This document shows, piece after piece, positions 35,405 through 47,477 of a stretch of DNA of 64,000 bases. The notes under the pieces were generated by a model. The model was not told the DNA's origin, ran no database searches, and was given only the letters and a program-made list of their open reading frames with translations. Source of the DNA: Klebsormidium nitens (lineage: Eukaryota > Streptophyta > Klebsormidiophyceae > Klebsormidiales > Klebsormidiaceae); the NCBI GenBank assembly GCA_000708835.1, contig DF237270.1, positions 1 through 64,000 of the forward strand, written 5' to 3'. The first letter of the stretch is position 1; each line of letters begins with the position of its first letter. The position numbers and the translations under genes are program-made.

Positions 35405-38400
35405 TCAATCCAAGAAGAGAGGAGCCATGACGAGTGTGATCGTTGCTAACATTTTGATCAGAACATGGATGGAGGGCCCCGCCGTGTCCTTGAACGGGTC
35501 CCCTACCCTGCAAAGAGGCAAACCAACAAAGTTTGAGGCAAGTGCTCTGTCCTAGTTAATAATACAGCGAAACGAAATACCTATGAAGTGAATCTACTCC
35601 GCACACGAGTGACTCCGCTCCTCGTCATTCTCGTCATCGACCGGACTGCAGACTTGTACGAGACCCTCTTGACCCCAAGCACCTTCGCGCATAAGCGACC
35701 GGATACCAACATCGCCGGGTCCCTTGCACAGATCGAAACAACCATTTGTACTTGGACGTGACCGCTTGCTTAGATGGTCAATTCGTCGCCCTCAAGTCCA
35801 CAGCTCCAGCAGAATGACCACCAGAACCATTACAGCCATGCCAGATTTCCACCTTGTAACAATCTTCACCGACAGATCTTACCCCATGACGCCTTCTCGG
35901 AGACTTGTCTTTGAGCAACCAAGGATCACGACACACACAACCAGAATGGCTTCTGATCACGTGTGCTTCATGGAGAAATGTGAAACGAGCGCAGTTGCCT
36001 CAATGGAAGAAGACGAAAGAGCTCACGTGTCCCCCGTGATTGCCGCCTTGTGCGTGTCGCTCCCCTTGCCCCCCAGCGCCCCGCTCTCGATGAACTTTTT
36101 GGCGTTGTCCCACGCGCCGCCCGCCGTGTTCAGGAACAGCGCCATCAGGATTCCAGACACTGTGGCGAACATGAGCATCCCCGCCACAGCCTTGGCGCCC
36201 AGTAGGCTCTGCCCCGAGTACGCGCCGATTATCCGGAAGACGATGCCAACTAGGATGGGGGACCCCACGGCCAGCAGCCCGGGCTTCACCATCTCGCGCA
36301 GGGCCGACGTGGCCACCATGGAGACGCACCGCGCGTAGTCGGGCTTTTCTTGGTACGTCTGCGGAGGGTAGAAAAAAGAGCTAAGGCAACGTCTCAGCAG
36401 AAAGAAAGCCGGGATCCTAGCATTTGGGTTGACTGAGCAGATTGCATTGACGGGTGAGGATGAAAGAATATGGAAGTTGACGATCAGGCCTCGATAGGCT
36501 TCACTTCTCCAACGGCTGATGCTGGGCCAGACCAAGTCCTTATACTTGCTGATGTGCGTGCCGCGGTTGGGAAGCGGTACTGCCAAACCGCGAACAACCT
36601 TGACCTAAATTCAAAGAAGCCATTGAAATCTTCCGAGCACCGCATCGAGCTTGGAACACGAGTAACTAAGTCAGAACGGTCTGAGCACGCAATGACAATC
36701 TATATTGAGTAAAAGCTTGAAGACTGATGTCTGGGAGTGACGTCCGATGGAAACGACTCGCGAGCTGCCCGTTCCGCAGATGCACTTCAAGCCCCTTCCG
36801 TTATGATCAGGAAAGAGTGAACTGCCGATCGTCACCAAAAGCCGATGCTCACTCATCAATCCTCTCCCGTTTTTCCGGGGATCAAAACCCTCCCACCTTA
36901 GCATCCACGACCAGCGGATTCTCCCTATGATTCCCGGCTTCTCCAGCAAGAAACAGAGAAACCCAAAACCTTTCAAGACCCGGACGGGAAATCTTATCAC
37001 CCGTAATCCCCAGCCTTTCCAGGAACTAGAACAACATCCTAGAGTGTCAGATTCTGGTGTTTTCCCATCATCATTCCCGACTTCTTCAGAAACCAAAAGA
37101 AACCCTTTAACTTTTGATTGGTAAAACCAGCAACTTTCTCACCATGATCCCCGGCTTCTCCAGGAACTGCCGCCGCACCTCGTTGACCACCTCCTGCGCG
37201 GAGCGCCCGACTGCGGCGCAGGCCCATGCGGAGAACAGGTAGATGAGCATGGAGCCCAGCAGGCCGCCAACGAAGACCTCCGGGATGGCGATGTCCACTT
37301 GCGTGAAGGGGATCCCCGTGAAGCTGGACACCTGCAAAATTTTGTGTGAAGATAAGCAAGGGTTCTACAGGCTTGTTAAAGAGACACCGACATTCCTCGG
37401 GTCTGCCGGTGAGCGCCTGCGTGAATGGGACGCCAGTGAAGCTGGACACCTGCAGAAGAGTAGCGTCAACAGCAGGGGGTATACTGGGCCGCTGGGTTGA
37501 CACCAGCAGCCTCAGATACGACTCGGAGATGGCGGTGAGTATCTGCGCGAAAGGGATGCCCGTGAAGCTTGACAACTGCAATCTCCCCACGTCCACGTAT
37601 GCACTGTCCAGCAGGCATGATGCCAGAACCGTGATCCTAAAAACAAACCCTTTTGTTGTCCCCTTTGTCATGTTCCCAACGACGTGAGCAAGTCCGTTAT
37701 CTCTCCCCACTCTCGCCCTGCTGATCTCACCCGACTAATATATAAGCAACTTCGACTGTATCGTCTCACGCACCTCATCCATGTAGGCACTGAACAGCAG
37801 GAACGACGCCAGCGCCGCGCTCCCGATCGAGAACCCTTTGGTCGTCGCCTTTGTCGTGTTCCCGACGGCGTCGAGTAGGTCCGTGATCTCGCGCACGTTG
37901 TCCGGCTGCTGGCTCATCTCCACGATGCCGCCCGCGTTGTCCGCAATCGGTCCGAAGACGTCCATTGTGAGGACGTACGCGGCCGTGCTGAGCATGCCCA
38001 TCGTGGCGACCGCCGTGCCAAATAGGCCACCTATAGAGAAAAAGGTTGATACAAATTGAGACGGTACTTTTTGGGTTGCATCGGCGGGAGATCCGCAATC
38101 GGTCCGAACACGTCCAGAGTGAAGACGTACGCGGCTGTGCTGAGCATGCCCAAAGTGGCGACCGCCGTGCCAAACAGCCCACCTGATGAGGGAGGTAAAA
38201 TAATAAGGTTCATGCAGACAAAGACGACGTGATGAGCATTTTTGACGCACGTACTGCCACCCCCGTGCCAAAAAGGCGACCTGCAGTGTATAGAACCGTT
38301 ATCCTACAATGAACAATCAACTTCAACTTGCAGCACAGGTTTGTTGAGTGGTCGCACAGAGGATATCGTTTGTAACGAAGCACGGGGGCCTCCAGATTGA

Positions 38401-41400
38401 GAGGCTGTCAGTGTCGTGGCCCCAGCCCAGTACCCCCCAACTGGACCACGAGAAGGAACCGGAGGTTCAACGAAGCATCCCCATACAGGACGTCACTCCA
38501 ACGGAAAAGCCACGCGCACTCTAGTTTCATGCATCCCAGATACACGTTATCAACCCTGAAAGTTTCGTGTTGTGTGGGTTTCTCATCTGTTTCATCGCTT
38601 GTCAACGACGGGTTCTGTTCGTCATGTCCCTGGGGGAGCTCTTTTGACAAGCTGTACCATTGTGCAACCAGCAGAGTTGACACCACTCCTAAGAAGAAAA
38701 CCCCTTTTGTCCGTCTGAATCTTAACCAAGCTCTAGGTCATCGCAAACCGACCAGAGAGACCTTGGACCCACCAACTGGGTTGCCGCTTTGGTCCACTAG
38801 CCCGGACGTCCGGCCGAGCCAGTATGCGCTGATGATGGCACAGCTGATGACGAGCACCGGCAGGGCGACCGACTCCAGGCCCAGGCTGACGCCAGCAATG
38901 ATGTTGGTGCCGTGGCCTGGAGGACAGGAGTTCTGATGGGTGGAAGAGATACAGATTTACGGAGCCAGAGTCGAAGCCCACCAGGATCCTGCGTGCTCTC
39001 GTAAGCTTTGCTGAAGCGTCTCAGGAGGCGTTACGGAGAAGGGTACGAACAGCTATGAAGGCGGAACGAGCTTCGAATCTCGAGGAAACGCTGCGAGGGA
39101 AGGTTTCCGCAAGCACCTGCAACGATCGGGTCCTTCGTCCTTTGTGGACGAAGAACATTCTTGCGGTGCAAAGCGTCAGCTTAAGTGCTGGACACATGGT
39201 CACAAACAATGAAAGAAGAACATCTCAAACGTTTTGTGCTCCCCTCCTGCCATTACTAAGTCAAATGGTGCGGTCTTTCACCGCACCTACCAGATACTCA
39301 TACTGCTTCATAAAGTGCAAAACTTGCCGAGCAAACCCCCAGGATACAAGCTGGAAGAATCCTCTAGTAGATACATTGCAGAGAGAAAGAAGACCGGGTC
39401 ACACCAGCCTGTCTCATTTGCGAAGCTCGGAAAACCCTGTGGAAAAGCTGGAAGATTTTGTGACAGCCAAAAGACGATATAGCCGGGAAAAGAAACCCAA
39501 AAAGCTGAAACACTCTAGCTCACCCGTGGTGCTCGCCTCGGCCAGCACGCGCACCGGGCGGTACTTGTAGTCGGTATAGTACTGGGATATCCACACAAAC
39601 AGGTACGCGGTGATAATGCCCACGAGCCCGCACAGCGCAAAATGCAGCCACGCCGAGGGGGCAGCTTCCGAGTACAGAAGCCAGCGGGTGGACCCCCCGA
39701 AAGCGAGGACGGCCAGAAAGAGCGTGAGCGAGTAGCCGCGCTGGAGAACTAGCATGGGGTCCTCGACGGGGCTCTTGGAGGACGGGTCGCGCGTGCCCTT
39801 GATGGAAAGGATGCCGATTGCGGAGACGACTAAGTCGAAGGTGTGGACGACGAGCGGGAAGAGGATGAAACCTGAGGCGTCTGGAGGAAGAGAGAGAGAG
39901 GGTTAGCTCTCCGGAGAAGGGGTTTTGGCGGTTTTGCGAGATGTGGTGTGAAGTTTGCGGGTGATCCGGTGTTCGACAAAATGCACAGGACGATGTAAAT
40001 CACAAGAAGAAAGAATCTCAAGCGAGTTTAGAGTGCGAGTGTCTTCGCACTCGCTTTCTTTTCACCCAAAAACTGCATTGCCTCAGCGAATCGAATTATG
40101 CCATGACCTTCGGGGTGTCGCTCTGGGGACATTTGACAGGGTAAAGAACGGAAGAACGGGACATTGAGTCAACCACAACATTTGGTTGTCGACTTACATC
40201 CGAGAAGCTTAGCAAACCGTTCCGAGCATAACCGCTTGGAATCCTCGGATCGAGCAACCTTTGCGGCGGCTCTTGTTCCCAAGAAAAGTGGTTGAACATT
40301 CTCTATCGAATAAAGCACTTCAGGCTGCCTAACATTGGATGAGAACAAGCGTTTTGAATATCTGCACTCGTGTGCTTATCTTCCTGAAGCAAGGCAGATC
40401 TCAATTGAAGAAAGCGACTTTTTCCAATCAAGGGCCATTGACGTTCTCTAACACGGTAGGGTCTACCGACCTGCAATCTTGCACTTTTTGGCCATAGTCC
40501 CTCCCAGTATCATCGCACTGATGATCTCCGCCGCTATGCTCTCGAACAAGTCCGCTCCTCTCGCTGCGCAATCGCCCACGTTGTCCCCAACCTGTAGAAT
40601 AGGACCAGCGCTTAGAACTTCAGAAACTGGTGAACACACCTAATCAGATGATTCAACAACTTGAACTTCTGCTGAGGCGGCGTTTGCAATTCCTATCTGC
40701 GCGCATTTTGAAAGCGTCATCCTCAAAGTCGCTGAATTGGCCAATAATGTGAGGTCAATCGACAATGTTATGAGGGCGTCGTAAACCCTATAATTCTGCG
40801 GCGACCACTGGGCCCGTATGCCAATCTTCGACGTCGCTAAACGTGGTCCCACATGAGTGAGTCCTCAACCAGATTAGAGCAGGATCGACTGCGCAGGGAC
40901 CACGGCGGGACCACATGGTCAAACGCCTTCTCCAAGAAAACGATGGCATCCGTTTACTCGCGATTTGGAGGTGAGACCGCTGACGAATTTCATTTTACTA
41001 GCCATACTGAACATTCAGTATGGTAGAAAACGAGGCGTCTGAAGATCTGGCGTCAGGGGACCAGCTTGTGCTGAAGCGCACAGAATCGACCCATAGTAAT
41101 AAATCTGGCAAAGGCTGAATCCGGGCTGGAGGTCACTAGAAAAATCAAAGCAGAACAAAGTAATGAGATGAAGGGTGGCACCAGATCTGCGATGACAGCC
41201 GGGTTTCTGGGGTCGTCCTCGGGGATCCCCTGCTCGACCTTGCCGACCAGGTCAGCGCCGACGTCAGCGGCCTTGGTGTAAATGCCCCCGCCCAGCTGGG
41301 CGAAGAGCGCCACGAAGGAGGCGCCGAAACCGTACCCCACCAGCAGCAGAGGCACTGGAACAGAAACATAACGGGTGTCACAAAGGTTTGAACGACTTCA

Positions 41401-44400
41401 GAATCCAGGGAAAGAGTCCGGGTGCGAGTCTAGATATATTTGGGTTTCAGAGTCCATCACAACTAGTATGTGTTCCACTGGATAAAGCCCCGACTCGACG
41501 GCGTCCCAGGTAACGAGTCTTTTGAAAATTAAAATCCTTGGCATCCAAAAGAGGATTCAAGAACTTCGCTTCGCTCAAAAGTGCTGAGTCATGTTTTCGC
41601 GTTTTTCAAAAGCCAATGTCGCCAAGGTCCAATATTCCGACCACCATCCGTGTGCGCTACTCATAGGACAGTTCAACAACAATCGCAGGGGGTCTTTCAG
41701 GAACGAATCGTGGCGGCAAGATTCCAGAACGGAACCTGACGCGTCGCAAGGTCGTCCTGGATCACAACCGTGGCAACATTTCCGCAGGAATGGGAAGGTA
41801 ATACAGCGCTTCACCGTCTTCCATGTACAAAACGTTAAATCCCCGGACGTCAAAATAGGCGAAAATTCATTCCGGAACGGAACAAAGGCGGAACTTTGGC
41901 CAGCACGGAACCATAAGGCAGCGCTCACCGTCTTCCATGTACATGGAGTTGAGGCCCCGAACGTCGAAGTAGACGAAGGCGGCTGAGTACAGGATGCTGA
42001 TCCCCAGTACGGTCATGCCCACCACAATCAGCGCCGAGAAGCCCCCGGCCCGCAGCGCAATCTGAGGGGGTGACGTGAGTGGTGAGGTGTAAGTGTGAAT
42101 CTAATGTTCAACTGATGGCTGGTTCCGTCAGGGACCCAACAGAACGAAACCCGACCAGAGGGCTCGATATCAGAGTACCGTACTGCTTTCCGATTAAGGC
42201 AAGGATCTGGCCTGCCGATGGGTTAAATTGATTATTCAAGCGCAATAATGGTCGATACGGTTCTTTTTAGCAGGTAACGTTGGGTCTGCCCAGTTTCTCA
42301 AACATTTCAAGATTCATTATATGCCGTTGAAGGGCCGAAGTTGAAAGCAGTACGGTATAAGGTCGAGCCTTGATTTCCCAAAAAGCTGCACGCATTCCGT
42401 CACATAATGGAACCGCGTCAACGGCGATAATGCGAAATGAAACGCGGCACGTTGTTTGGAGCAACAAGGATACGAACCTGCAGCGCCTCCCGTGCGGACC
42501 TCCGGGCCGCGCCCGCGACGCGCACGTTCGCACGCACCGAGACCCACATCCCGACGTAGCCCGCGATCGCGGAGCATACGGCGCCCAGCAGGAAGGAGAA
42601 GCACGTGATAAAGGCCAGTGTTGACCTGAAAGGACAGAGGATCGGGTTAGGGTAACCCGAAGGAGTCGAGAAATTGGGTTTGGTGGACCGGAGGGAGTGA
42701 GGAAACGGGTTTTCTTTGGTCTGGGCAGTTTGAGTAAAGTTTGACTGAGCTCAATGAGTGAAGGATCGCGTTTGGTTAGGGGGTGACCTTCAACTCGTTT
42801 AGGAACTGGGGACCAGCCATCTGTGTCGGGAGTCAACATCTCCAGGATATGAGAGAGGCCAGTAGATTGAGATGCTGACAGAACCTCACGGCCCGGAAAC
42901 TGTGTCACAGAAGGGTTGAGGAATCATTTCAGTGGAATTCAAACCAAAAACGACGAAAAGAGACGATGACGGTGGTTTTTCATGACGGCCTTCTACGAAC
43001 AGGGACAACTAATACTTCGAATCAACTTTAAATGAACGTACTTTTCTTAATGGTTTGTAAGCTCACCGCTGCAGCCCAGCAGCTTCCTGCTCGGGTGTCG
43101 TTTTTCTAAACAGGTAGATCACCACGATCGCCACCGCCAGGAACACGGACATACGTCCAATCGCCCCGTACTGCGTCCGGAAGAAGCCCTCGGCGCCGTC
43201 CCGAATCGCATCGGAGATCTGCAAATGCGGCAAACGATGTGTTTGAGATAACACGAGGATCTCCCAGATTCCCACCGGAGCTGCTAGGGTGACGTGTGAA
43301 GGGGTGAGTTTTTAGGGAACGTCAGCTGGCTGGTCATAGAGGCAACGAAGGGTATCTGTCGACAGCTCACCTACAGAGCCTTCCAAAAAGTGGCTGCGAA
43401 AATTGACTTCTCTTTCCCTTGTAAACAGCTAACGATCAGCCTTCTGAGATCCAGCAATTCTATAGATAGCATCTGGCACACCTCAATCATCTCGGGGGTT
43501 CCCTCATCCTTGGCAAGCACCCACTCGCAAAGCAAAGTAGGATGCAAGGAGCCCACTGAGCATGCAGCTAGTTGGGAAGAGGTATGATCGAAAACAGACT
43601 TTACAAGAGTAGCAATCTCGCAGAGATGTAACCGGCCCACCTCAATCGTTTTGGGGGTCTCTCGTCCTCCGCAAATACTCTAAGCGAAAATTCGTAGGCA
43701 AGGAGCCCACTGATTATGCAGCTAGGTTGGAAGAGCTACGAATGACAATAGAGTATCCAAGAGTAGCAAACCCGCAGAGGTGCAACTGGCCCACCTCAAT
43801 CATCTCGGGGGGTCCCTCGTCCTTTGCGAGCACCCATTGCGCGAGGTAGCACGCAAAGAGCAGGCTGAGCACGCACGTGATAAGGACGAAGACGATGATG
43901 CCCGACGTCTTGCTGCCGATGTACAGCATGCCAAAGCACGACACGAGGGCCAGCGAGTAGTACAGCCGGCGGTCGACGCTCAAGAGCACCCGCAGCAGCT
44001 GCAGACGGATTAGTGAACTTGACCATTTGTTGTTCAATCCAAGCGAGTTCTATGGGGGTGTGTTTTGTGAGGATTTCTGCGCCCCAATGAAGTACTCGAC
44101 TGTCGGAGTGGAGTTCCTAAAGTTTGGCATGGTCAGCAAGGTCAGGTTGTTGTTGGATCCAAGAGAGTTCTATGGGGGTGTGTTCTGACGGTTCCTGCGC
44201 ACCAATGGTATACTCAACGTCGGAGACGAGTTCCTAAAGCTTGGCATGGCCAGCCAGGTCAAGAAGTGGTGGGGGTATTATCCAATCTGCTCTTGACCGA
44301 CAGGTGTTCATCTTCGCAATGCATGACAGCACTTTGAGCTTTGCGACGCTGTAGTTGTTGATCTTCTTTCCTGAAGTGGGCAAAGAGTACAAAGGCAGCT

Positions 44401-44681
44401 CCCGGCCCCCGCGCCCTACATTATGCATCCTGTATGCTTGCCTTGCTAAACCCTGGGCATAGGACACATTGAGGTACTGCCTAAAGTAGTCAGAACATGC
44501 CAGTTTGTTGAACATTCAAAAGTAGTAGTGCTTTCCTAGGCGCAATGCCAAGTTGTGACAACTGGACCAAGCGGGTTGCTTCTCTACTCACCCAGAAGTT
44601 GACCGGCTTTTTGGCAGAGTATATCTTCTTTGAGCGCGCCCCCGACTCAAGGTCGGACTTCCCCGTCGGGTCGTCCTCCAT
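35405..44681 (-). CDS. Type II (K+-independent) H+-translocating inorganic pyrophosphatase
   Basis: An integral membrane pump that hydrolyses pyrophosphate and moves H+ into a vacuole or Golgi lumen. Exons in transcript order: 44681-44592, 43998-43795, 43218-43067, 42625-42478, 42061-41929, 41354-41182, 40591-40471, 39880-39524, 38916-38773, 38030-37774, 37331-37143, 36358-36027, 35507-35405. All phases agree, giving 800 aa, the usual length of AVP2-type enzymes. The active-site motifs are present: [98 protein letters not shown]. Lys in [10 protein letters not shown], where K+-dependent type I enzymes have Ala, marks it as type II. Several exon edges are duplicated in neighbouring introns. 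The start ATG is the first in frame after a stop. Confidence 0.95.
37285..37600. repeat. Triplicated exon-11 acceptor of the pyrophosphatase gene
   Basis: On the minus strand the exon start encoding [11 protein letters not shown] (37331) is echoed upstream at 37449 ([11 protein letters not shown]) and 37575 ([11 protein letters not shown]), each preceded by an intact TGCAG acceptor. Spacings are 118 and 126 bp. Only the 37331 copy continues into the conserved exon. Confidence 0.9.
37925..38281. repeat. Repeated exon-10 acceptor of the pyrophosphatase gene
   Basis: The true exon 10 start (38030, [15 protein letters not shown]) is echoed at 38182, where about 110 bp remain coding-like ([15 protein letters not shown] to DVFGPIAD), and again at 38280 as a short degraded fragment (GRLFGTGVA). 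Both echoes keep an AG acceptor. Confidence 0.92.
41770..41990. repeat. Duplicated exon-5 donor of the pyrophosphatase gene
   Basis: The exon 5 end (donor after 41929) is echoed 114 bp downstream in the transcript, with donor after 41815. The echo reads [13 protein letters not shown], compared with [13 protein letters not shown] in the exon, followed by GTGAAGC instead of GTGAGC. Confidence 0.88.
43470..43870. repeat. Triplicated exon-2 donor of the pyrophosphatase gene
   Basis: The exon 2 end (donor after 43795) is repeated at 43641 and 43482, spacings 154 and 159 bp. The 43482 copy still encodes [15 protein letters not shown]; the 43641 copy has decayed. Intron sequence beyond the donor (GCAAACCCGCAGAG and GCAATCTCGCAGAG tracts) is duplicated too. 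Confidence 0.92.
44020..44265. repeat. 120-bp tandem duplication in pyrophosphatase intron 1
   Basis: The segment around 44041 (AAGCGAGTTCTATGGGGGTG) recurs at 44161 (AAGAGAGTTCTATGGGGGTG), and similarity continues through GAGTTCCTAAAG and TTGGCATGG. It lies between exons 1 and 2, close to the exon-2 acceptor. Confidence 0.85.
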
Positions 44682-47477
44682 GTCGGAGTTGGCCGCCGAC
44701 GAGCGCCCCGACGCCAGGCGCCGCGAAACGGGGAGAAGTTCTGCTCCCGACGCCAGCGAGAGCTCGCTGTCAAGACCCAGAATTGTTATGCTTACTTTTG
44801 GTATAATGTGGTTACAAAGGTGTCTGACTTAGAATGAGGCTTCAGTGAATTGGACAGTGAAGGAACCGAAGGGGAAGAAGCGAATGGGGTGACCACCTCG
44901 GGGCTTACTACTCTAACCTTTCCCTTATCCTTATGGAATTGGGCTGGCTATGCCGAGCCATAAACTGCTCGGCAGTAAGCAAGTAGCATTGCTCTTTTTC
45001 TCGTCAGCTAGTTTTAAAAACTAGCGCATTGAACCAGCTAAAGTCTCCACCTCTGAGCTGTTCGACATTTGTGCCCTTTTCTTTGCATCTGCAGGGAAGC
45101 GCAAATGGCACTTTGTGTCTTCCATCTGGCCGTCGGGGGATAGTAATCTCTAAGACATCCCTTGCTTACTTAAGGCCAGATTGACGTGGCAGTCGCTTGG
45201 TTGAATTGGAGTGAATCTTGGTCTGCCAATTGCATCAGATTTTGGTCTCCCAGGAAGCTGTCTGTAAAGGCTACCATCTTGTTAGCATTCTGCTCGAGAC
45301 GGTCTGGTTCTCATGGTTATAGGTAGTGTTAAAAGCTCCTAGAACCATCTTGAAACCCCAGAATCAGACATGATTTGATGGGCCGCTGTCTGAATGAAGT
45401 ACGCTTGTCAAACAATTGCCTGTGGTCTCGACGCCACCATAGTTAATAGATGTTCTGAAAGCTTTGCTCCTTTGTGGTTGAAGCGGACTTTCTTTGCATT
45501 GACTGATTTCACGATCATAAAAACATGGAGACAAGTGAAAGAACCCAATGTGGAATTTGAGAATTGTATTGCTGCTGTGCCTCCAGAATGAAAAAGAATC
45601 TATACGGGATTGTTTAAAAGTGATGAAGAAGGTCACCTTAGTTGCCGCAAAAACTGTATCCCTTGTCTTTCAATTCCTGCTTTCTATCTTAAACCACCTA
45701 CATTGATCCTGAACAGGGCGACTAATGATGTGCGATCCCCCAGCAACTTGCAGCAATGCATACTTCCCAAACCCTGAACATCTTCAACAGATATTGCATC
45801 CTACATTTCTAGCTCCAGCAGCTGTATGAGAGAAGGGAAGAATGCGCTGCTCTACTTACCTGGTGGGCCTCGAAAGGGATGCCTGAAACCCCTGGGTAGA
45901 CTGTGATTGGGCCAGGGTGACCGGTGTCAAAACTCAAATCTATAAAGTCACTACTTGACCGAGCTGCAGCTGGAATAGGATCAATCAGTCCTAGAATGGG
46001 CCTTTAGAAATCTATTCAGGTCGCGGTCGAGCAGAATTGAGAACCCCAAAATATACTCCCTTACTTTTGCTGTTTTCCTACTACAAAGCGAGACCGATCA
46101 GGTTGCAGATCATGTCACAACTCCTTGGAAACATCCTCCAAAACAGGTTGCTGCAACCCGTCTCTCGTTATCCTAGACTCGGATGGGCGCCATTGCACCT
46201 TTCTTCCTGTTCGAACTTTTGGAAGCATGATGCAGGCCGTGAATTGCGGTTGGTCAGGCCAGAAACTGAGAAAGAAGCTAGCCATGTACCTACATGTGAC
46301 AAGCTCTGATTGGTTGCTTGTCTGCATTCTGCAGAAACTATCGACGGTTCGATGAACAGAGTATATGTTACTTTCGGTGATCGACGGTTATAAAAGCCAA
46401 TGTTGATGGCCACTCCTGTAACTATGTAATTATGGAGCGTATTACGGTACCCAATCTAGTTTTGAAGAGAAAGTGAAGCCTGAAGGCTGAAGGATGCAAG
46501 TTTGCCTTGCTATTAGTTGAGCACTGCACAGATTGTCTGCTGACGCTCTGGCAGTGGGGGGTTCTGAGGAGACGCCAAGTCTGTGCACCTGAGTGTTGCT
46601 GGTAAAGGTGCAGTTCAAGGGCATGCACGGAAACCCAGCTTGGCATCAAAGCTTAGGGAGAACGCTGCGGTGGTGCTGATGCGCAGGCGGCGTTGAATCA
46701 AGCTCCAGATCATTCAAGGGTTCTGATTCTGGAACGAGCGTTCCATCCTTGAAGGTAAAGTGGTGACTGTGTGATGTGAAATGTAAAAGGGGTTTAGCAT
46801 TTACCATCTCATGTTATATCCAGCAATAGATGCATTGCTTGTCAGAAACGGGTGTTGCTGAACTCTGTTTTTGAAACATCAATGATAAAGTAGCAAACTC
46901 GTTCAAGTGACGCTTTCCGAAGAAGCAATGCATTGGTGGTAATCTGGATGTGCAATGAGTGCAGTTACATCCAATGAGTGCGTTTGTCATGATGGTCATA
47001 TTCCAATTTCCGGATCCAGATTGCTCTTGGTGGTGCTTCTTAAGAAGTAGTCCTGTTATTTTGCCCTAGCTTCCAATCGCGGATGGTAGCATAGGCTGTT
47101 CTCGAATAACCCAGCTAAGCTCATGAGTTCTTGCTGATGCTGGTGGTTTTGACTCGGTTGTCCTGTACTGTTTTCTCTCTGTTTCTCGTCTTTGTGAAGT
47201 ATGCTTCAATCGTTCTACTAAATGATTGCGACCGGCATAAGAAAAGCTTGGACATTATACTATCAAGCATGATGTATACACTGTCTCTCACTCACACAGG
47301 GGTGCCATCTGCTGCTAGTTGCTAGCAGATGAAGTTCAAATTACCTCTCACCTCAAAGACAAGTTTACCAGGGTTTTTTGACGTTGACCGTGTCAGTGTT
47401 GGTGTGGTGATTGCCCTGCCTCTGGTCGGTCTACGTTCACCCGTACACTGCTCAACGTACGACTCTGATTGCAGGCC
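44682..47477. other. Divergent intergenic region, possible 5' UTR exon
   Basis: About 2.8 kb between the pyrophosphatase start (minus) and the FPA-like gene start (plus). On the minus strand a GTAAGT donor just below 45860 could end a non-coding 5' exon that splices to an AG near 44775, since the open frame before the pyrophosphatase ATG has no other ATG after its stop. That is a weak inference. I see no other exon or RNA gene. Confidence 0.35.

Noticed and set aside
35724-36338. Plus-strand frame of over 200 codons
   Set aside because: It is antisense to pyrophosphatase exon 12 (36358-36027), whose minus-strand frame contains the conserved motifs.
42267-42908. Minus-strand frame of over 200 codons
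   Set aside because: It runs across exon 4 in the wrong frame; the correct frame carries [14 protein letters not shown] and fits both neighbouring exon phases.
43470-43870. Explaining the exon echoes as intron gain by tandem duplication of an AGGT site
   Set aside because: That model predicts that the intron ends mirror the two flanking exons at the splice junctions. Here the copies lie inside the intron, away from the next exon, and include intron sequence as well.
45840-45990. A coding first exon for the pyrophosphatase upstream of 44681
   Set aside because: Spliced to the AG near 44775, the continued frame meets a TGA before any ATG, so at most this is a 5' untranslated exon.
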